38,385 bases of DNA from Ahrensia sp. (GTDB lineage: Bacteria; Pseudomonadota; Alphaproteobacteria; Rhizobiales; Rhizobiaceae), in NCBI GenBank assembly GCA_002698425.1, contig NZXU01000011.1, forward strand, positions 1 through 38,385, in the 5' to 3' direction. The position numbers and the translations under genes are program-made. The notes under the pieces are model-generated. The model had not been told where the DNA came from. It searched no databases and was given only the letters and a program-made list of their open reading frames with translations. Below, one piece after another: positions 1 through 7,707 of this stretch (positions are counted from its first letter, which is position 1; each line of letters opens with the position of its first letter).

Positions 1-49
1 GGCCGAGGGCCAGGCTGGCAAGGGTGGAGACGATCCGAGGACTCATCGA

Positions 50-99
50 GTGGCCAGGGCCGGGATCGAACCGGCGACCTTCCGCTTTTCAGGCGGACG
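50..99. repeat. Left attachment site (att direct repeat)
   Basis: These 50 bases are identical to 38287-38336. They match the tRNA-Phe gene from its discriminator base back through the T arm and the 3' anticodon stem to the anticodon loop. Identity stops at 49 on the outside and at 100 on the inside. Because the tRNA reads leftward, this copy is probably the original chromosomal 3' end, displaced by integration. Its flank lacks the CCA found beside the right copy. Confidence 0.92.
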
Positions 100-185
100 G
101 GATAGCCGCTGACCTGCGGTTTATCTGATTCTGTGCGTCGTATGCGGTGCATTGAGCTGCGCTGACGTCTTCAGTCTGTCCGGCG

Positions 186-204
186 ACCGGACATAAACCG
201 GACA
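186..204 (+). repeat. Paired ACCGGACA repeat, candidate integrase arm site (left)
   Basis: Two perfect ACCGGACA copies start at 186 and 197, an 11-bp period of one helical turn, 87 bp inside the left att core. The same pair with the same period and orientation is at 38217-38235, 52 bp inside the right att core. Symmetric placement of spaced repeats around a core is typical of arm-type binding sites for tyrosine integrases. The role is inferred. Confidence 0.5.
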
Positions 205-288
205 CGGTGCTTGCGCTCCCGTCCAGGAGCTTCGGCGTCGCCGCTTGCGTTGTGGTCGGCGTCGGGTCTCCGGGGAGCAGGCACCCCG

Positions 289-1815
289 ATGTGCAGCATC
301 GCATCATCAGCCACCGACTCGACACCGTCGACGAACGGCGCGACATCGGCATCCGAACAGCCGCCTTTTGAGCCCGGCTCTGCCCGGGCCTCGGTCGACG
401 GGAGGTCGCGAGCGACCGAGGCCGCCAGGCCGCAGGGCGGGAGAGCGGCAGCGGTCGGCCGGACGTCGACCGAGGCACCCGGCCTCGACCCGGCTTTCGC
501 CGGCGGGCTTGTTATATGTGCCGAAAATGTCCGCGACTCACTCGCCGACGGTGTCGCGGCCGGCGAGCTGCGGGCGATCGACGCGCTGGAGCTGCGGTTC
601 CCGAGCCCCGAGATGGTCACCGCGGCCGCAGCATTGTTCGAACCGGCGCCACCGTGGGCGTGTGGCGCTGAGCGTCGCGGGGTCGAGCCGGAGTCCGGGC
701 GGTTTCGCATCTCCATCGGTCCCGGTGTCGTACGGCTCGGGTGGACCAACCCTGTCCGGGCCGAGAAGACCACCGAACGGGCAGTCGGCTATCACCAAAG
801 GGATGTTGATGACGCGAAGTTTCATGTCAGGAATGACCTCGAACGCGATGCCGGGCACGGCGATCAGGCCGTCGGGTCTTCGACGCGACGGAGTCTTACG
901 GAAGCCGACCCATGCAGTACTGGCAGCGTCATCACCGAGTGGTCCCGGAAATCACGGTCGTCGATGTGCCGCACCTTCGCTGAACTCGACTACACCCCGT
1001 TGGTGGAGTCCTGCCGCGTCCCGGCGATGGTCACGCTCACCTACCCCGGAGACTGGGAAGCCGTTGCCCCCAACGGGGCCAGCGTGAAGCGACATATGGT
1101 TTTGTGGCGCAAACGCTTTCACCGTGAGTACGGTGAACCGGCCCGCTACATCTGGAAGCTGGAGTTCCAGCGTCGAGGTGCTCCGCACATTCACTTGTGG
1201 ATGGCGCCCCCGATGTCGCCGGGGCGTTCGGGTCGCGGCTTCGCGCAGTGGTTGTCCGAGACGTGGGCTGAGGTTGTCGATCATCCCGACGCTGAGCAGA
1301 AGGTGCGGCACCAGCTTGCCGGCACTGCCATCGACATACGCGACGGGCTGAAAGCCTGCGATCCGAAGCGACTGGCTATCTACTTCACCAAGCACTCATC
1401 ACCAAACATGCACGGCGACAAGGAATACCAGCACATCGTTCCAGAATTGTGGCGGCAGCCTGGACATGGACCCGGCAGATTCTGGGGCGTGTACGGACTC
1501 AAGAAGGCTACCGCGGTGGTCGAGGTCGCCCAGGACGCGTACATCGCTGCCCGCCGGATCGTGCGGCGGTGGTCACGTAGCCAAGCGGTGTACGGCGACT
1601 CATCCGGTCGGTTCCCTACTGCCGTGGTGCCGCGCACGGCGGTTCGCCTGGTTCCGCGCGTCGACTATAAAACCGGAGCTGTCGTGCATCGGCGTGTTCG
1701 GCGACGACGAACGCTCTGCAACCAAGGTGGGCTGGCCGGCGGGTACGCACTCGTCAACAACGGGCCGGAGTTTGCCGTGCAGCTTGCCGCTGCGTTGCAG
1801 GCCGACCGGACATAG
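289..1815 (+). CDS. HUH replication initiator (rolling-circle Rep)
   Basis: Probably nicks the origin of the excised element to start rolling-circle replication. From the proposed start the protein is 508 aa. A LTYPGDW segment precedes the metal-binding motif H300-I-H302 (in GAPHIHLWM), and Y365-F-T-K368 fits the catalytic YxxK motif of single-tyrosine HUH initiators. The C-terminus is Arg-rich. The ATG at 289 was chosen because GGGGAG lies 11 bases upstream; the frame is open from 211, and the first 200 or so residues are low-complexity, so a later start is possible. In the integrated form rep is at the far end from the transfer genes, but in the circle it directly follows int and the attachment site. 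It resembles replication initiators of actinobacterial integrative elements and plasmids. Confidence 0.8.
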   Translation: MCSIASSATDSTPSTNGATSASEQPPFEPGSARASVDGRSRATEAARPQGGRAAAVGRTSTEAPGLDPAFAGGLVICAENVRDSLADGVAAGELRAIDALELRFPSPEMVTAAAALFEPAPPWACGAERRGVEPESGRFRISIGPGVVRLGWTNPVRAEKTTERAVGYHQRDVDDAKFHVRNDLERDAGHGDQAVGSSTRRSLTEADPCSTGSVITEWSRKSRSSMCRTFAELDYTPLVESCRVPAMVTLTYPGDWEAVAPNGASVKRHMVLWRKRFHREYGEPARYIWKLEFQRRGAPHIHLWMAPPMSPGRSGRGFAQWLSETWAEVVDHPDAEQKVRHQLAGTAIDIRDGLKACDPKRLAIYFTKHSSPNMHGDKEYQHIVPELWRQPGHGPGRFWGVYGLKKATAVVEVAQDAYIAARRIVRRWSRSQAVYGDSSGRFPTAVVPRTAVRLVPRVDYKTGAVVHRRVRRRRTLCNQGGLAGGYALVNNGPEFAVQLAAALQADRT

Positions 1816-1822
1816 CCCGACA
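1805..1822 (+). repeat. Degenerate ACCGGACA pair at the rep 3' end
   Basis: ACCGGACA at 1805-1812 is followed, at 11-bp register, by CCCGACA at 1816-1822. It overlaps the last codons and stop of rep. With the pair at 3077-3095 it brackets the toxin-antitoxin module. The second half is degenerate, so this could be chance. Confidence 0.35.
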
Positions 1823-1830
1823 CCTCATCC

Positions 1831-1859
1831 TTTCGTAACTTTCGTAACTCTGCTACTCT
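1831..1859 (+). promoter_or_regulatory. Tandem TTTCGTAAC repeat and possible promoter of the TA operon
   Basis: Two perfect back-to-back copies of TTTCGTAAC occupy 1831-1839 and 1840-1848, with a TACTCT hexamer that could be a -10 box at 1854-1859. The antitoxin starts at 1900. Tandem repeats over the promoter are common operator layouts for autoregulated toxin-antitoxin operons; binding by the antitoxin is inferred. Confidence 0.5.
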
Positions 1860-1899
1860 TGGTCGAGTTCCAGCGGTGAGATGAAAGGAAGTGAGACCC

Positions 1900-2403
1900 A
1901 TGAGCAGCGCCTCCGCGGAGATTGTTAACCCGGTTCCGGCCGATGCCAATGGGCTTGCCGACGTCCTCAGCTTCATCGAGGCGCACGAGGCCCGTCACGG
2001 GACCTCTCCTGAGCCTGCTTTCTTCCTGTCTGGTGCGAGCGAACACGACCGCGTCGAACTGACCGAGCAGCTTCACGAGGTCCTCAAGCGTGCCGCCCAC
2101 GCCCTTAGCCACGGCCAGTCGATCAGCATTCTGACCCGCGACCAGGAAATCTCCACCCAGCAGGCCGCCGAGATCCTCGGCTTGAGCCGTCCCACGGTGG
2201 TTCGCCTAATCGATGACGGCGAGTTAGACGCCCACGTACCCGGCACGGTCCGACGCAAGCTGCGGCTTGCCGATGTCCTCGCCTACCGCGAAGAGCTTCA
2301 CGCCCGGCGCAACCAGTTCATCTCCGAGAGCTCGGCGGAGTTCGCGGACGCTGACGCCGACGAGGTCGCCGAGTTACTAGCCGAGGCGAAACGCAAGCGT
2401 TGA
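1900..2403 (+). CDS. Excisionase-type HTH antitoxin
   Basis: A 167-aa protein with a winged-helix/excisionase-type DNA-binding domain at about residues 78-128 (ISTQQAAEILGLSRPTVVRL), followed by a basic RRKLR segment and an acidic C-terminus. It lies 30 bp upstream of a PIN-domain gene in the same orientation. That pairing, an HTH protein before a PIN toxin, is common in actinobacteria and implies an antitoxin that also represses the operon. The N-terminal 75 residues are not recognised; the acidic tail may bind the toxin. The ATG at 1900 is preferred over the GTG at 1891 because AAGGAAG is well spaced upstream. It could instead be a stand-alone regulator, but the neighbour makes that less likely. 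Confidence 0.7.
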   Translation: MSSASAEIVNPVPADANGLADVLSFIEAHEARHGTSPEPAFFLSGASEHDRVELTEQLHEVLKRAAHALSHGQSISILTRDQEISTQQAAEILGLSRPTVVRLIDDGELDAHVPGTVRRKLRLADVLAYREELHARRNQFISESSAEFADADADEVAELLAEAKRKR

Positions 2404-2433
2404 CCGTCCGCGGCGCCTGAAAGACTCGCCTAC

Positions 2434-3033
2434 GTGTACCGCGCTGTCCTCGACACCTGTGCCCTTGTACCGAGTCTTCAGCGCGACTTCCTCTTGCAGC
2501 TGGCCACTGAGGAGGCGTACGCACCCGTGTGGGGGTCCGGGATCCTCTTCGAGCTGGACTACGTACTGGCCGGCCTGCACGACAAGCGCGGGATCGGCGA
2601 TAGCGCCAGCCGCCGTCAGCACCTCTTCGATCGGCTGAAACAGGCGTTTCCGGGCTCAGAGGTTCACGCACCCAAGGACCGCGATTACAGCTACGGGCTC
2701 AACGATCCCGACGACGGCCACGTCGCCTACGCTGCGATCATCGGCAAAGCCGACGCCATCGTGACTGACGATCGCCGGGCCGGGTTCAGCACCGCAACCG
2801 TGCTCGTGGAAGCCGATATCGAGACCGTGCACCCACATCAGTTCGCCGCCAACACGGTGTCAGCGCACCCGCATGCAGGAGTGCGTGCCTTGCGAGAAAT
2901 GTCGAATCGCCGGACCAACCCGCCGCAGACCCCGGAACAGATCCTTGAGCTGCTGGTGTCGCGGCACAACATGACCGAGGTCGCCGAGATCCTGTTGCCG
3001 CTGCTGGCGGAAGACACCCGGTATCCCGGCTGA
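2434..3033 (+). CDS. PIN-domain ribonuclease toxin (VapC-like)
   Basis: A 199-aa protein opening with the PIN signature VLDTCALVPS, including an N-terminal acidic residue (D7). An ELDYVL acidic segment follows at about residues 45-50, then the acidic clusters NDPDDGHV and IVTDDRR, the expected metal-binding carboxylates of the PIN fold. Such proteins cleave RNA and act as toxins with a cognate antitoxin, here the gene just upstream. It starts with GTG. The C-terminal 60 residues extend beyond a minimal PIN domain. Only two bases separate its stop codon from a relic of an integrase 3' end, so its downstream neighbour has been replaced. The RNA target cannot be predicted. Confidence 0.75.
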   Translation: MYRAVLDTCALVPSLQRDFLLQLATEEAYAPVWGSGILFELDYVLAGLHDKRGIGDSASRRQHLFDRLKQAFPGSEVHAPKDRDYSYGLNDPDDGHVAYAAIIGKADAIVTDDRRAGFSTATVLVEADIETVHPHQFAANTVSAHPHAGVRALREMSNRRTNPPQTPEQILELLVSRHNMTEVAEILLPLLAEDTRYPG

Positions 3034-3035
3034 CC

Positions 3036-3104
3036 AACCTCGATCAACTTCAGCGACCAAAATTCACCCACCGAAGACCGGAGAAGAACCGGACGAATCA
3101 AACT
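3036..3104 (+). pseudogene. Relic of an integrase 3' end
   Basis: This 69-bp stretch aligns with the last codons of the element's own integrase (38175-38244) with one 1-base deletion and about eight substitutions. It starts two bases after the PIN stop codon and has the same orientation as int. The match fades just past the position of the int stop. It includes a degenerate ACCGGA pair with 11-bp period (3077 and 3088). Its presence suggests that an integrase gene, or an element end, once lay here and was lost or recombined away when modules were exchanged. Confidence 0.7.
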
Positions 3105-3128
3105 ATCCACCCGGCGGAATCACGCCGC

Positions 3129-4565
3129 GTGCCGCCCGGAGTTGTCACAACTGAGCAATACGCTGATCCGGTGGATCCGCGGCCGATCACGCTGAGCGAC
3201 ATAGACACGACCCGTGCGCTTCGCACCGACGACGAGCTTCTTCGCCTCGTCGCGGCGATCCACGGCTCCCGGCCCGAGGCCCAGGAGACGAACTGGCTGG
3301 AGTGGAAGAGCACCCTCGACCTCAGCGTCGCTGCGGGCAAGTTCGCGGTAGCCAAGGCGGTCCTCGGGTTCGCCAACCGGTCCATCGACGATGCTAGGCC
3401 CCACTGCGGCGGCGTCGCCTACATGGTCGTCGGCGTTGAACCCGGCGCCGCGGCTGGAATCCCTGCCATCGACCACGCCGACCTCACGCCGGGGATCAAG
3501 ACGTACGCATCCACCCCTCGGTTCACGCCGCGCACGATCCGGTTCGAAGGCGTCGAGGTGCTCGTCGTGGTCGTCGAAGCGCCTGAGCCCGGCGACCCGC
3601 AACACACCCTGCAGAAGCAGTACGACAAGTTCCACGCCGGGATCGTCTTCCACCGCGGGGCAGGGCGCACGGCGCCGGCGGGTCCCAAGGAGGTTGAGAT
3701 GCTGGGCCGCCGTCTCCTGCAGGGCGCGCAGCGGCCAGAACTGGACCTGACGCTGACGGCCACCGCGGACCCGCTCATCCGGCTCAGCATCGAGCGGGAG
3801 AACCTTGAGGACTGGCTGCGTCGGCATGAAATGTACGTCCGGGCCCACAGCGGCAAGCCCCCGGATCGGCCATCGCCACGCCCCAAGCCGCAGCCCAATC
3901 CGGCCCGTCCGGCCTGGGCCGCGTACGACACGTTCAGCTCACTCGGTGACATCACCGGACCGCTGGGGATGCTCGGGTACGCCGACCCAAAGGACGCCGA
4001 GGAGTTCGACCGCCGGGTCGCCAAGTACCTCACCAAGCTGCGCAGCCGGCTGATGGATCACGTGCTCCGTCAGATCGTCGATGACGATGACGCGAACACC
4101 GTGTGCTTCCAGGTCGGCAACGACACCGACGACCCGGTCTCCGGTGTGCAGCTGACGGTCCGCATCCGCAAGGGCGGGGTTCTGGTCCGCACCTACCCGC
4201 CGAGTGTCCGTGACCTTCCCCCGCTGCCGAAGTGGCCGGAACCGCTGGACCAGATGCGTGCGAACGCTCTCGCCGGGATGACCAGGGCGCAGGTCCCCGA
4301 CTTCTTCCCGCACGCCGGGTCCGTCTCCGACAAGGGTGACGTTTTCGAGGTCACGTGGAACGTCGGTGAGCTCCGGCCGCGCGAGCAGTCCGGTGACTTC
4401 ACCCTGACCATCGTCGCCGGTACCAAGACACCCGAGGAGATCGCTGTGGAGATAACCGCCAGCGCGATGGACCGCCGCGGCACCCAGACGAAGACCGAGC
4501 AGGTGACGGTCGCGGCGGCAGCGTGGACGCTCGACGACTTCTACAACGCCGAGCCGATGGACTGA
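3129..4565 (+). CDS. Schlafen/AlbA_2-domain protein
   Basis: A 478-aa protein whose N-terminal half matches the Schlafen AlbA_2 pattern: NWLEWKSTLD with E58-W59-K60, then AKAVLGFANR, GGVAYMVVGVE and later VLVVVVEAPEPGDP with a FHRG segment. This domain binds nucleic acid and in many proteins has nuclease activity. The middle holds a proline-rich linker near residues 240-265, and the C-terminal third looks beta-rich with no family I recognise. It stands alone between the integrase relic and the qat operon, more than 400 bp from qatA. Its place in a defence cluster suggests, but does not prove, an antiviral role. The start is a GTG with a weak ribosome site; GTG at 3171 is an alternative. Confidence 0.65.
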   Translation: MPPGVVTTEQYADPVDPRPITLSDIDTTRALRTDDELLRLVAAIHGSRPEAQETNWLEWKSTLDLSVAAGKFAVAKAVLGFANRSIDDARPHCGGVAYMVVGVEPGAAAGIPAIDHADLTPGIKTYASTPRFTPRTIRFEGVEVLVVVVEAPEPGDPQHTLQKQYDKFHAGIVFHRGAGRTAPAGPKEVEMLGRRLLQGAQRPELDLTLTATADPLIRLSIERENLEDWLRRHEMYVRAHSGKPPDRPSPRPKPQPNPARPAWAAYDTFSSLGDITGPLGMLGYADPKDAEEFDRRVAKYLTKLRSRLMDHVLRQIVDDDDANTVCFQVGNDTDDPVSGVQLTVRIRKGGVLVRTYPPSVRDLPPLPKWPEPLDQMRANALAGMTRAQVPDFFPHAGSVSDKGDVFEVTWNVGELRPREQSGDFTLTIVAGTKTPEEIAVEITASAMDRRGTQTKTEQVTVAAAAWTLDDFYNAEPMD

Positions 4566-4680
4566 CCGACTCAATTTGAGGGTGGCCCTCACGTTTCACG
4601 CGTAAGAAATGGGTTCTGCTGATGCGCAACCTCTCGATCGCCTGGGGGATCGTCAACAGCTCATCGTGGCCTGGTTCCAT
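4566..4680 (-). pseudogene. Truncated excisionase-type HTH fragment
   Basis: Reading leftward from an ATG at 4680, the frame gives an HTH segment (ELLTIPQAIERLRISR followed by THFLRVKREG) that closely fits the MerR/excisionase-type helix-turn-helix. The expected wing and dimer region are missing: the frame runs on into the antisense of the Schlafen gene. I read this as the N-terminal remnant of a small regulator or antitoxin gene broken when the Schlafen or qat module joined. The possibility that it is a chance match is real because it is only about 40 residues. Confidence 0.45.
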
Positions 4681-4976
4681 GCGGTGACCGTAGGCCGGAG
4701 CCGGCATGCACCACGAGGTCGCTCCCGATGCCGTTGCATCCGCCGCGGCACCAGGGGATGCAACGGTGGGAGCTGCGTTCCGATCGTCCCATTACTTCGG
4801 TGTTGATTCGCTACCAAGGGACAAGACCGAAACAAAGAACCGCCCGTCAATTACCAGATTGGCTCTATCCACAGCCGTACGATCTCTACTTACGAGGCAC
4901 CAGATCGGCGCCACTCCCGGCGTTGTCTTCAGGTTCAGCCCCTTTGCTGGCCTGTCGAACTATTGGAGGCACGCCT
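4566..4976. other. 411-bp gap before qatA with an inverted repeat
   Basis: No complete gene is visible here. The left part holds the truncated minus-strand HTH fragment. At 4731-4741 and 4756-4766 lies a perfect 11-bp inverted repeat (CCGTTGCATCC and its complement) with a 14-base loop. No T-run follows on either strand, so it looks more like an operator or RNA structure than a terminator. The promoter of the qat operon is presumably in this gap. Confidence 0.55.
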
Positions 4977-6977
4977 GTGTGGGCTGACAACGAAGCGGAC
5001 ATCGACCTTCTAGGCTTCGAGTTTCTCGTCGATGGCCTCGTCGTCGCCCTGACGGAGCCGCGCCTGCTCCCGTTGACGATTGGCGTCCTGGGTGACTGGG
5101 GCTCGGGCAAGAGCAGTCTGATGCAGATCGCAGCTCGTGAGCTCGATGCCATCCGGAATGAGGATGCCGACAACGAGCCCGAAGAGGATCAGGTCTCGCC
5201 CTACCTAACGGTGCAATTCAGTCCGTGGCAGTACGAGGACCACGACGACGTGAAGATTGCCCTGATGACGGCGGTGCTGGACGCGATCGTGAAACGCGCA
5301 CCAGGCACCGTCGACCAAGTGGGACGCCTCCGGAAGATCGCCGCCGGCCTGCGTCGTTGGGGTCGGAAGCTAGGCAGAACAGGAGCCGCCGCCGCGCCAG
5401 CGCTGCTTCCGGTCATTCTGCAGGGCGCTGGTGTCGATCTCGACCCCTCCACACTGGCCGCGGCGACGGCTCTCACGGGCGCCGCAGCGAAGCAGACCGA
5501 GGCAGCTTTGAAAGAGCCCGAGGAAGGATCGACTACGCCTCCTGCGGACGCTTCGTCACCTCTCGGTGATGTCGATGCGTTCCGCGACGAGTTCTCCAAG
5601 CTCGTTGGCGACATCCCCGACTGTAGGGCGATCGTGGTTTTCATCGACGACCTGGACCGGTGCCTCCCGGACACTGTTGTCGATACTTTCGAAGCGATAC
5701 GGCTGTTTCTGAACACGCCGAACACCGCATACGTTCTTGCGTTGAATCAAAACGTTGTTGAGTCCGCGATCGACTCGCGCTACCCGGAACTCAAGAAGTC
5801 CGACGGCTTCGGCATCGGACGGGACTACTTGGAGAAGATGCTCCAACTCAAGGTCGCAATTCCCCCGCTGTCCGCGCCAGAAGCCGAGACCTACATCAAT
5901 CTGCTCTTCGCAGAGCTGCACTTGCCCAGCGAGGATTTCGATACGGTACTCGACAACGCCACCAAGATTCGACGTGAGAACGGCCTGGCGGTCGCGTTCA
6001 ACACCGGGATCGCAGGTTCGGTCCTCCAGGACATCCCCGCTGGCCTCGCCGAGGACCTGAAGTGGGCAGCAGAGATTTCACCGATCCTTGGGTCGTCGCT
6101 ACGTGGAAACCCGCGGCAGCTGAAACGGTTCCTCAACAATCTGCTGTTGAAGCACCGAAGTGCAAAACGGCGCGATGCGAACATCGAGTTGCCCATCCTC
6201 GCGAAGCTGATGGTATTGGAGGACCAGTACAACCCCGACTTCCAGAAACTCTTCGACTGGGAGATGGCGGCAGCCGGCGCATCCAGCGAGCTCGCCGCCG
6301 CGGAGGCCCTTGCTCGGGGAGGCGGCGATGACCCTGAACTGGCCGAGGACGAAGAGTCCGGTGACGCACAGGTAACCGGATCAGCGAAGAGGAAGCCCGC
6401 TCCCGCCGCTCAGGTCGCGCGCCCCGTTGCGCAGTCCGACGCCGAAGTCTGGGCTGCGAAGACGTATATCGCGGAATGGCTTCGGGCTGACCCGTCGTTC
6501 GCGGGCACGGACCTACGTCCCTACTTCATGTATTCACGTGACAGGTTGTCGTTCGGGGTCTCGGCCTCAAGGCTTGCGCCGCATCTGCAACGACTGGTCA
6601 CCGACGTCCAGTCCGATATCGAGGCTAACCGACGCAGTCACTACCCGGCCGTCAAGGATCTTGAACCGAGTGAGCGGATGCAGTTCGTCGACGCACTTCT
6701 TGAACGGGTCCAGCGCAACCCCGCTGGTACAGCGTTGACGGCAGCGCTGGAACTCGCGGAGAAGAACGCCGACATCGTCAGCGCGGTATGCGCGGCACTT
6801 CTACCGCTGCCACCCTCATCCATCCCACCTACCGCCGGGACCGCCGCTGTTCGCCGTCTGCCACTCGACGACGATGCTGTGGCTCAGCTCCTGCAGCGCT
6901 GGGAGGACGGCGACAACGCCCAGCTGCGGACTCTGGTGAAGGGCGCACGCGAAGCTGCCGCCAGAAAGAGGAACTAG
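4977..6977 (+). CDS. qatA: QatA, KAP-family P-loop ATPase
   Basis: The ATPase of the Qat anti-phage system. The 666-aa protein has Walker A GDWGSGKSS at residues 39-47, FSPWQYEDHDD near residue 80, Walker B FIDDLDRC with D224-D225 and D227, and the sensor-like GNPRQLKRFLNN, all diagnostic of KAP NTPases. An insertion of about 100 residues between Walker A and B contains an alanine-rich, possibly membrane-associated stretch (about residues 137-175), as in other KAP proteins. The GTG at 4977 was chosen because GGAGG lies at 4965-4969; the upstream open frame to 4728 has no ribosome site and reads as non-coding. It is the first gene of the four-gene qat operon. Confidence 0.88.
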   Translation: MWADNEADIDLLGFEFLVDGLVVALTEPRLLPLTIGVLGDWGSGKSSLMQIAARELDAIRNEDADNEPEEDQVSPYLTVQFSPWQYEDHDDVKIALMTAVLDAIVKRAPGTVDQVGRLRKIAAGLRRWGRKLGRTGAAAAPALLPVILQGAGVDLDPSTLAAATALTGAAAKQTEAALKEPEEGSTTPPADASSPLGDVDAFRDEFSKLVGDIPDCRAIVVFIDDLDRCLPDTVVDTFEAIRLFLNTPNTAYVLALNQNVVESAIDSRYPELKKSDGFGIGRDYLEKMLQLKVAIPPLSAPEAETYINLLFAELHLPSEDFDTVLDNATKIRRENGLAVAFNTGIAGSVLQDIPAGLAEDLKWAAEISPILGSSLRGNPRQLKRFLNNLLLKHRSAKRRDANIELPILAKLMVLEDQYNPDFQKLFDWEMAAAGASSELAAAEALARGGGDDPELAEDEESGDAQVTGSAKRKPAPAAQVARPVAQSDAEVWAAKTYIAEWLRADPSFAGTDLRPYFMYSRDRLSFGVSASRLAPHLQRLVTDVQSDIEANRRSHYPAVKDLEPSERMQFVDALLERVQRNPAGTALTAALELAEKNADIVSAVCAALLPLPPSSIPPTAGTAAVRRLPLDDDAVAQLLQRWEDGDNAQLRTLVKGAREAAARKRN

Positions 6978-6981
6978 TCGA

Positions 6982-7707
6982 GTGGGGACATCAGCCGATA
7001 GAGCAGCGGGAACCGGCGGTAACTGGACACCCCTCAAACACGCGACGAATGCCTACGTCCGGGGTCTCGGAAGATCTAACTCCAACGAGCGCGCCAACCG
7101 TGTCTTAGCACGCCACGTCCCACTTCTCGGGGGTACAGGCGAGGCTGCCGCCGGAGCTCGGGCAGGTCGATCTGGAATCACAAGACTGGGTGGACTGCTC
7201 ACCGGCTTGGGAACGGGTACCGCTGCACAGGCACTGGCGGCGATCGGTCTGGCTCATCTAGTTGGCCAGGATCGATTCACCGTTCTCGACGAACTCGTCA
7301 GCTACATAGCTGGCGTAGGAAACGACCTCGACTCCGGTGCGGCTCGTGACGCCGCGTGTGATGTTCTCGACGAGGTATTCGGCGATGCTGACTCATGGGA
7401 TGAGTTGAATGAGGTCAGCGTTGACCGCGATCAGCTTGGGGAAATCCTCGAACATTTCTTGGCGCTGTACGTCTATAACAGGGTTCCGGTCGTCGCTGAG
7501 CGCCTGAGTCGGTTGACCGACCCTGTCGCGATGCGGCGGGCAGACCAGCAGATGCGTCAGATCATCGCTGACCTTGTGGTGATCGAGTTGCCGGCGGACC
7601 CGCTTTCCGTCGATTGGAGTGGCCAGCAGGGCCGGGACATCGCTGCGCGCGCGGTCACATCTGCCTACGAACTGCTCTCCGCTCTCGAAGGCGAGGGCCA
7701 CACGTGA
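6982..7707 (+). CDS. qatB: QatB, Qat system protein
   Basis: A 241-aa protein between the KAP ATPase and the QueC-like gene, the position of QatB in known qatABCD operons. The N-terminus is glycine- and alanine-rich, followed by an all-helical region of about 140 residues. No enzymatic motif is visible, and the family function is not established. A GTG start follows the qatA stop after four bases, with AGAGGAA upstream, and its stop codon overlaps the qatC start (GTGA), implying translational coupling. Identification rests mainly on operon context. Confidence 0.75.
   Translation: MGTSADRAAGTGGNWTPLKHATNAYVRGLGRSNSNERANRVLARHVPLLGGTGEAAAGARAGRSGITRLGGLLTGLGTGTAAQALAAIGLAHLVGQDRFTVLDELVSYIAGVGNDLDSGAARDAACDVLDEVFGDADSWDELNEVSVDRDQLGEILEHFLALYVYNRVPVVAERLSRLTDPVAMRRADQQMRQIIADLVVIELPADPLSVDWSGQQGRDIAARAVTSAYELLSALEGEGHT

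Noticed and set aside
50..99. A second tRNA-Phe gene at the left edge
   Set aside because: Only the 3' half of the tRNA is present; acceptor 5' strand and D arm are absent, so it is an attachment-site copy.
4731..4766. A rho-independent terminator
   Set aside because: The stem is strong but no T-run follows on either strand.
4728..4976. An N-terminal extension of QatA
   Set aside because: No ribosome site at 4728 and the translation is not protein-like; GTG 4977 with GGAGG gives the usual KAP N-terminus.
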